Below are positions 60,052 to 64,000 of a stretch of DNA of 64,000 bases, in pieces. The notes under the pieces are model-generated. The model ran no database searches, was not told the origin of the DNA, and was given only the letters and a program-made list of their open reading frames with translations. Where the stretch lies: contig DATMON010000005.1 of the NCBI GenBank assembly GCA_035568175.1, positions 186,001 through 250,000 on the forward strand. The letters run 5' to 3'. The translations under genes were made by a program, and so were the position numbers. Each line of letters starts with the position of its first letter. The first letter of the stretch is position 1. The stretch is from AV40 sp035568175 (lineage in GTDB: Bacteria; Verrucomicrobiota; Verrucomicrobiia; Chthoniobacterales; UBA10450).

Positions 60052-60800
60052 TTATAAACAGGGTTCAATGTCGCTAAAAAATCTGCCTTCAACAAGCCAA
60101 AGAAAATCTGCTTCTCGAACTCGTGCGCTGCGTCGAATTTAGGCATGCCGTTCTGGAAAAGATCAAAATCGGCCGGTCCAAGCCAGACATCAACATCCAA
60201 GACGCTGCCGTGACGAGCACTCTCGCCGACGCCGACGATTGCGCTATTTGCTACGAGCAGTCGAGACGTCAGTGTTGGTTTTGATAAAGCCGACGTAATC
60301 GACAGCTCCGTATCGCTAAACTGTTTGCCGGCTGCCGAAACTTCGAGCACTAGCTGCTCAAAAACATTGAAGGTAAAGAAGTTAATGTATCGCACGCCCA
60401 GTCGCTCCCCTTCTGACACAAACCCCAGCTGCCGCAATTCTGATACCAGCCACGTCATTTCCTTTTGGAGAGCGGCCCAGCCGGGATAATTTTTTGACTT
60501 GGCGACTAGGCCGATGACGCGCGGACCAAACTGAATGAGGAAATCCGCGCCTAAGAACTGAATGAGCGGTTGATAAGTGAACGCGGGCTCGCGGCGACGG
60601 ATTTCTTCTGGCAGCTGGCCTAACGGAAGAACTTTTTGCTCGGGATATCGTTTACGGATTCTTGTGAACAGCAGGCCCGGTAATGTCGCCCATGATTCGG
60701 ACGTAACAAAACGAATCTCCAAAATTGCTTCCACGATTGGACACGGATCGATTTTGATCGGAAGTCGCTTTGGAATTGGAATCGGAAACCGGTCAGCCAT
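60048..60800 (-). CDS. TIGR04255 family protein
   Basis: A 250-residue protein. Its start (IPIPKRLPIKIDPCPIVEAILEIRFVTSESWATLPGLLFTRIRKRYP) and body (FLIQFGPRVIGLVAKSKNYPGWAALQKEMTWLVSELRQLGFV...RLGVRYINFF) match what I recall of the TIGR04255 family, described as sporadically distributed and of unknown function. Such genes are often found in mobile or defence regions. It is the first gene of a tight three-gene minus-strand operon. Confidence 0.78.
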   Translation of the reverse strand: MADRFPIPIPKRLPIKIDPCPIVEAILEIRFVTSESWATLPGLLFTRIRKRYPEQKVLPLGQLPEEIRRREPAFTYQPLIQFLGADFLIQFGPRVIGLVAKSKNYPGWAALQKEMTWLVSELRQLGFVSEGERLGVRYINFFTFNVFEQLVLEVSAAGKQFSDTELSITSALSKPTLTSRLLVANSAIVGVGESARHGSVLDVDVWLGPADFDLFQNGMPKFDAAHEFEKQIFFGLLKADFLATLNPVYK

Positions 60801-60955
60801 TATGCCTCGGCTTTCGACAGCGCCTCGATGCAGTCGGGAAGTTCGTTAGATGCACTGCGATCCGTCCCACGTTATCCAGATTTCGCGCAGTTGAAAGTCG
60901 GCATTTTAACGAGTGGTGTTGTCGAAGTTTGTTCAAACATGCGATGGGTTTTTGC

Positions 60956-61372
60956 ATGAATCTCACTACAAATCCGATCCGCGTTATTGAGCAAAACCAG
61001 ATTATCCGTCCTGAGTTCATTCGTCTTCCAAAAGGGCGCGAACACGATTCATGGACAGGATTAAGCAGATCGATGCTGTGCCAGCTGATATTGCCGTGCC
61101 GCGAAAACGATTTCCAACCGCCTGTTCGCTCATGCACACTGCGGCGAAAAGGAACAACGAAAGGAGTGCGGCTGATCGATTTGCAAAGTCTACTCGACCA
61201 CATCAATTCGCACATCGAACCAGCATTCTTAAAAGGGAAACCGGCACCTGTGGAAGAGAAGCCCGATTGGCGACGAGCGGTTGAGAAGGCAGATACGATT
61301 TCGATTCACCAGCTCGAATTGAACAAGTCTCTGCGGCTGATTATTTCAATTCGCGCTGAGAAGGACGGATGA
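60956..61372 (+). CDS. AlpA/excisionase-like small DNA-binding protein
   Basis: A 138-residue protein from the ATG at 60956; the longer frame overlaps the divergent gene and lacks sense. EFIRLPKGREHDSWTGLSRSMLCQLILPCRENDFQPPVRSCTLRRKGTTKGVRLIDLQSLLDHI resembles the HTH_17/AlpA helix-turn-helix used by excisionases and element regulators (TGLSRSxL core). In a tRNA-associated island it could be the recombination directionality factor. No integrase is present in the window. Role is inference. Confidence 0.65.
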   Translation: MNLTTNPIRVIEQNQIIRPEFIRLPKGREHDSWTGLSRSMLCQLILPCRENDFQPPVRSCTLRRKGTTKGVRLIDLQSLLDHINSHIEPAFLKGKPAPVEEKPDWRRAVEKADTISIHQLELNKSLRLIISIRAEKDG

Positions 61373-61447
61373 TCGCGCTGCCTCTTTCTCGCGCCGAATG
61401 ATTTAAGCGGTGACCGAACTATTAGAGTCGAACCGGTGCTTTTCCTC

Positions 61448-62053
61448 TCACGACTCTGCATATTGTTTATACCAATCGGCAGTTTTCTGGGCAATCCACG
61501 TTTCATAGGATTGCATGTGCACACATACGCCGCAAACATCGGCGGCATCCATTATTGCATACCTCACTTCGCCCAACCCTAAAATCGGAGGGAGCTTCCC
61601 TTTTGAACGCTCGTGCAGTTTCTTGACCTCTCGGGCGTCGTTAGTCATCAGGATGATACAATCTTCATTTGGCACGCGTCGTATGGCCCAATGCGCGAAC
61701 ATGTGACGCATTCTCCACCGAAGGCTGATTTCGTCGAGTTTTGCAGTCCAATCCTGCAGATCGGCTGGCACTGGCGTCATTCGAACGAGCGCCTCTTTAA
61801 CGATCTCCACAAGTCTCGCTGATCGAATCGATGTTGGTTTGCGCGCCCAAGATGATCCAGTAAGCAACTTGGCGTGGATGAACGTCTCCACACATCGTCG
61901 CAAATTCAATTCAATGTAATTGTAGGTCTGTACAAGAACTCCTGTCGCCAACAGCATGTCTTGGTTAGGCCCTGGAAATCGCAGCATTTCTCCTGGCGGT
62001 AAAGAATCAATCTGCATTTGAAGCTGCTGTAATTTTTGAGGAATTGAGGGCAT
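61448..62053 (-). CDS. HEPN-like hypothetical protein
   Basis: A 201-residue all-helical protein from the ATG at 62053 (MPSIPQKLQQLQMQIDSLPPG). It contains Arg116-His-Met-Phe-Ala-His121 (LRWRMRHMFAHWAIRR), the R-x4-H motif of HEPN RNases, at a fitting position after several helices. HEPN proteins act as toxins or in abortive infection. No antitoxin partner is obvious beside it. Assignment rests on one motif and predicted helices, so it is tentative. Confidence 0.62.
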   Translation of the reverse strand: MPSIPQKLQQLQMQIDSLPPGEMLRFPGPNQDMLLATGVLVQTYNYIELNLRRCVETFIHAKLLTGSSWARKPTSIRSARLVEIVKEALVRMTPVPADLQDWTAKLDEISLRWRMRHMFAHWAIRRVPNEDCIILMTNDAREVKKLHERSKGKLPPILGLGEVRYAIMDAADVCGVCVHMQSYETWIAQKTADWYKQYAES

Positions 62054-62160
62054 GGCTAACTTACGGTAGCGCAATCATCGCCCATCCGTGGGCAAACTTC
62101 TTGCGCGGCCACGTGCGTCGCGCGAGCTGGAGAAACAACCGTGAACGTGGCGTCCTGGCC

Positions 62161-62178
62161 CTCCCCGTATACGGGGAG
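62161..62178. repeat. 18-bp perfect palindrome CTCCCCGTATACGGGGAG
   Basis: A perfect 18-bp palindrome in the gap 62054-62413, followed by AGCGGGCC. It resembles the CTCTCCCCGT...ACGGGGAGAG intergenic repeat found in many bacterial genomes. It could act as a terminator for the flanking genes. Apart from repeat copy 4, the gap holds nothing else. Confidence 0.7.
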
Positions 62179-62240
62179 AGCGGGCCGTAGGCTCGGCGGT
62201 TGTTAGAAACGGAACTCTGCGCTAATTTCCGGCGCATTTT

Positions 62241-62330
62241 GCCGGCATAGCTCAGTTGGCAGCGCGCTACAGAGATTTGCGCGATCTTGCAACAAAAATT
62301 CTACCGACCGTAGAAAACGACCGTGAAAAG
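62241..62330 (+). mobile_element. tRNA-Thr-derived repeat, copy 4 (internally deleted)
   Basis: 90 bp. It keeps the first 19 bp of the tRNA (GCCGGCATAGCTCAGTTGG) and the 3' end (CGACCGTAGAAAACGACCGTGAAAAG) but lacks about 98 bp between. GCGCTAATTTCCGGCGC (62219-62235) upstream matches the leader of copy 1 at 16 of 17 positions. It marks the right border of the third cassette. Confidence 0.75.
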
Positions 62331-62413
62331 TCTGCAGCGAACAACAGATTCCTAGTCCGTGCGCGATTTCCGATTCGAGGAAGTGTAGTTTCAAAAATTC
62401 GCCGGGCATTGCC

Positions 62414-63130
62414 TTATTCCTTCCAGACCTCTGCTGTCAGCGGCAGGCCATTTAGCTCGGCACGAGCTTCTCGCCAAAACGGGTAGTGCTTGTCCAGAAG
62501 CGCGACGAATACTGGGCTATGTGTGGGCTCGATCAAATGGGTCATCTCGTGAACTACGACATATTCGACGAGATCTTTCGGTTTCTTTGCGAGCTCGGTG
62601 TTGAGGCGAATATGTCCGGCGCGATGATTGCAGCTACCCCATTTCGTTTTCATCCGTTGCAGAAAGTAGGCGGCCACTTTTACTTTAAGCTTTCCTTCCC
62701 ATTTTTGAACGAACCGCGGCACCACGTCGTGTAGGAGTGATTTGTGCCATTCGTTGAGGACCTGCTGGCGCTTCGCGCGATCGCTACCGGGACGCACGAT
62801 CAATATGATGCGCCTGTGGTCGACCGAAATGACAGGTTTACTCTCCCGATAAGCTACGGTCATCAGATGGCGCCTACCCCAAAGGTAATGGCTCTCCCGT
62901 TCGACGAATTCGCGCGGCGTCTCACGAGGCTGATTCCTCAGCTTCCTTTGTTGCTCACGTATCCAAGGAAGTTTGCTGATCGCGTAGGCGCGAGCAACGT
63001 TGAGACGGGTCGTGCTGGGCGCACTCAAGGTGACGCGACCATCCGGTGGGTGAACCGAGAGGTGGACGTTCTTAATGTCCTTTTTCGTTAAGCGAACCGA
63101 AAGGTCGCCAATCTTGATCGTCTCCGTCAT
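62414..63130 (-). CDS. YgjP-like (M48/WLM) metallopeptidase
   Basis: A 238-residue protein with the zinc motif VVHEMTHLIEPTHSPVFVALLDKHYPFW (HExxH and the downstream His) preceded by FLQRMKTKWGSCNHRAGHIRLN, the DUF45/YgjP signature. Such genes often sit directly downstream of type I restriction genes, as here: its start overlaps the hsdR stop by 4 bp. Its role in restriction systems is not established. Confidence 0.9.
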   Translation of the reverse strand: MTETIKIGDLSVRLTKKDIKNVHLSVHPPDGRVTLSAPSTTRLNVARAYAISKLPWIREQQRKLRNQPRETPREFVERESHYLWGRRHLMTVAYRESKPVISVDHRRIILIVRPGSDRAKRQQVLNEWHKSLLHDVVPRFVQKWEGKLKVKVAAYFLQRMKTKWGSCNHRAGHIRLNTELAKKPKDLVEYVVVHEMTHLIEPTHSPVFVALLDKHYPFWREARAELNGLPLTAEVWKE

Positions 63131-64000
63131 TCGTAGCCCCTTTGGTTCTTCACGATCTCGAAGAGCGCTTGCGTCGCGACTCGATCCCGCGAGAGGAGCG
63201 GAAACAGCGCGTTCAGCACTTCTTTTTCTCTTGGCTCATCACCTTTCCATCCCGCTGGAGCGTGTTCGCGCATGGTGAGGTCGATCTCCAGCGCCAGCTT
63301 TGCTTTCTCGTCCTTGTCCACCGGGCATTTAAACGTCGTCGCTCGGATGGTGGCTAGGTTGTTGAAGAGCACGGTAGCTTCCGGTTTCCCGTGAAGCGCC
63401 GCCGGGACACCTTCGGTAGGTTCTTTCTTTGCAAGGCGCTTTACCAGCTCCTCAGCTTTTACGAGGAATTCTTCATACGCCAAAGTTTCCGCTCGGCGTT
63501 GCTTGATTAAGTCATCGAGTAGCTCTGACATTTCGGCGTAGAACCTCGGATCGGTGAGCTGATCGCGAATGATCGTCTTGCGAACGTTGTTGATGATGCC
63601 CTCGGCGATTGCGTTCTTCGATAGTCTGCCTTTTTGATTGAGCTTCCGCGCGATGGCGTCATGGATGCCGGTCTCGATGATCAGCTCCGTAAGCGAAAGC
63701 GAACTTAGATTGCCAAGGTCAGTGGCTGGGTCCGCCTGAATGTAGGTGTTGATGAGGTGGCGCATGTCCGCCTCGTAGGGTTTGATGTCCAGTTCCTCGC
63801 CCGAATGTTTTTTGATCGCCGATCGGGTGTCAGTGTAAAACTGAGTCTCCGTTTCAAGAGCGCCAATTTCATCGGCGGAGTACCCGGCCTCGTCCAGGTT
63901 TTGCACAATTGCTGCGTAGGCACGCATGAAGACCGCGACTGCCTTGTAAAAGGCGATCCGCAACGGCTCCGTGGATGTGAGCGCATTCGGATCATCGGCG
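63127..64000 (-). CDS. hsdR: Type I restriction enzyme R subunit, C-terminal part (cut by window edge)
   Basis: The frame is open to the right edge, so the N-terminal nuclease and the helicase domains lie outside. The visible 290 residues are the helical C-terminal domain of HsdR: YKAVAVFMRAYAAIVQNLDEAGYSADEI, IKPYEADMRHLINTYIQADPATDLGNL, ELLDDLIKQRRAETLAYEEFLVKAEELVKRL, ending in NQRGYE. HsdR translocates and cuts unmethylated DNA with HsdM and HsdS, which are probably upstream off the window. It is followed by the YgjP-like gene in a 4-bp overlap. Confidence 0.88.
   Translation of the reverse strand, partial: ADDPNALTSTEPLRIAFYKAVAVFMRAYAAIVQNLDEAGYSADEIGALETETQFYTDTRSAIKKHSGEELDIKPYEADMRHLINTYIQADPATDLGNLSSLSLTELIIETGIHDAIARKLNQKGRLSKNAIAEGIINNVRKTIIRDQLTDPRFYAEMSELLDDLIKQRRAETLAYEEFLVKAEELVKRLAKKEPTEGVPAALHGKPEATVLFNNLATIRATTFKCPVDKDEKAKLALEIDLTMREHAPAGWKGDEPREKEVLNALFPLLSRDRVATQALFEIVKNQRGYE

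Overview
The window looks like a chromosomal segment of a free-living Gram-negative bacterium, most plausibly a soil Verrucomicrobiota (Chthoniobacterales-like). This taxonomic call is inference. It rests on the mix of DUF5069 and DUF4912 proteins, a PEP-CTERM-type C-terminus, an LPS heptose gene (rfaE2), fairly high GC, and many small palindromic and stutter repeats at gene ends. No rRNA gene or complete tRNA gene was seen.

The first 54 kb is mostly core metabolism and envelope biology. It holds lysA (cut by the left edge), an ECF sigma / small membrane protein / Spy-like operon facing another Spy-like gene, secreted or lipid-anchored proteins, gdhA, the chaperones dnaK-groS-groL, thyA, an L,D-transpeptidase and a Prc protease. 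Next come a kinase plus nucleotidyltransferase pair resembling AmgK/MurU, two APC permeases, a lipid kinase-rfaE2-purN operon, and a TVP38-(deleted cytidine deaminase)-mnmG-plsY-gpsA run with a parS-like palindrome inside mnmG. After metF there is a five-gene methyltransferase/DUF2064/epimerase/MgtE/GT2 operon, a membrane-anchored sulfite-oxidase-like enzyme, a Fpg-family glycosylase, trxB and a GT4-GNAT-GT39 operon.

Two accessory regions stand out. At 11.0-15.2 kb, an XRE regulator and an ImmA-like metallopeptidase are divergent from a four-gene ubiquitin-like conjugation operon: single-domain Ubl ending in Gly, E2, JAMM peptidase, E1. The gene order matches anti-phage Bil/Bub-type operons.

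At 54.0-64.0 kb lies an array of four copies of a roughly 188-bp repeat (one internally deleted to 90 bp). Each copy begins with the 5' half of a tRNA-Thr(UGU) gene, broken just after the anticodon loop, and ends in a conserved double CGACCGT motif. The copies delimit cassettes. Two cassettes carry five paralogous exported proteins that share a signal peptide plus a (T/P)H(R)LPAPI motif and differ in their C-terminal domains. The third carries a PD-(D/E)XK-like candidate nuclease, a three-gene operon headed by a TIGR04255-like protein, an AlpA-like DNA-binding protein and a HEPN-like protein. After the last copy come a YgjP-type metallopeptidase and the C-terminal part of a type I restriction HsdR. 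I read the region as a genomic island built by repeated insertion at, or amplification of, a tRNA-derived site.

Throughout the core region, short double-hairpin elements, several bounded by TGTAG...CTACA, sit right at the 3' ends of genes and sometimes supply the stop codon.
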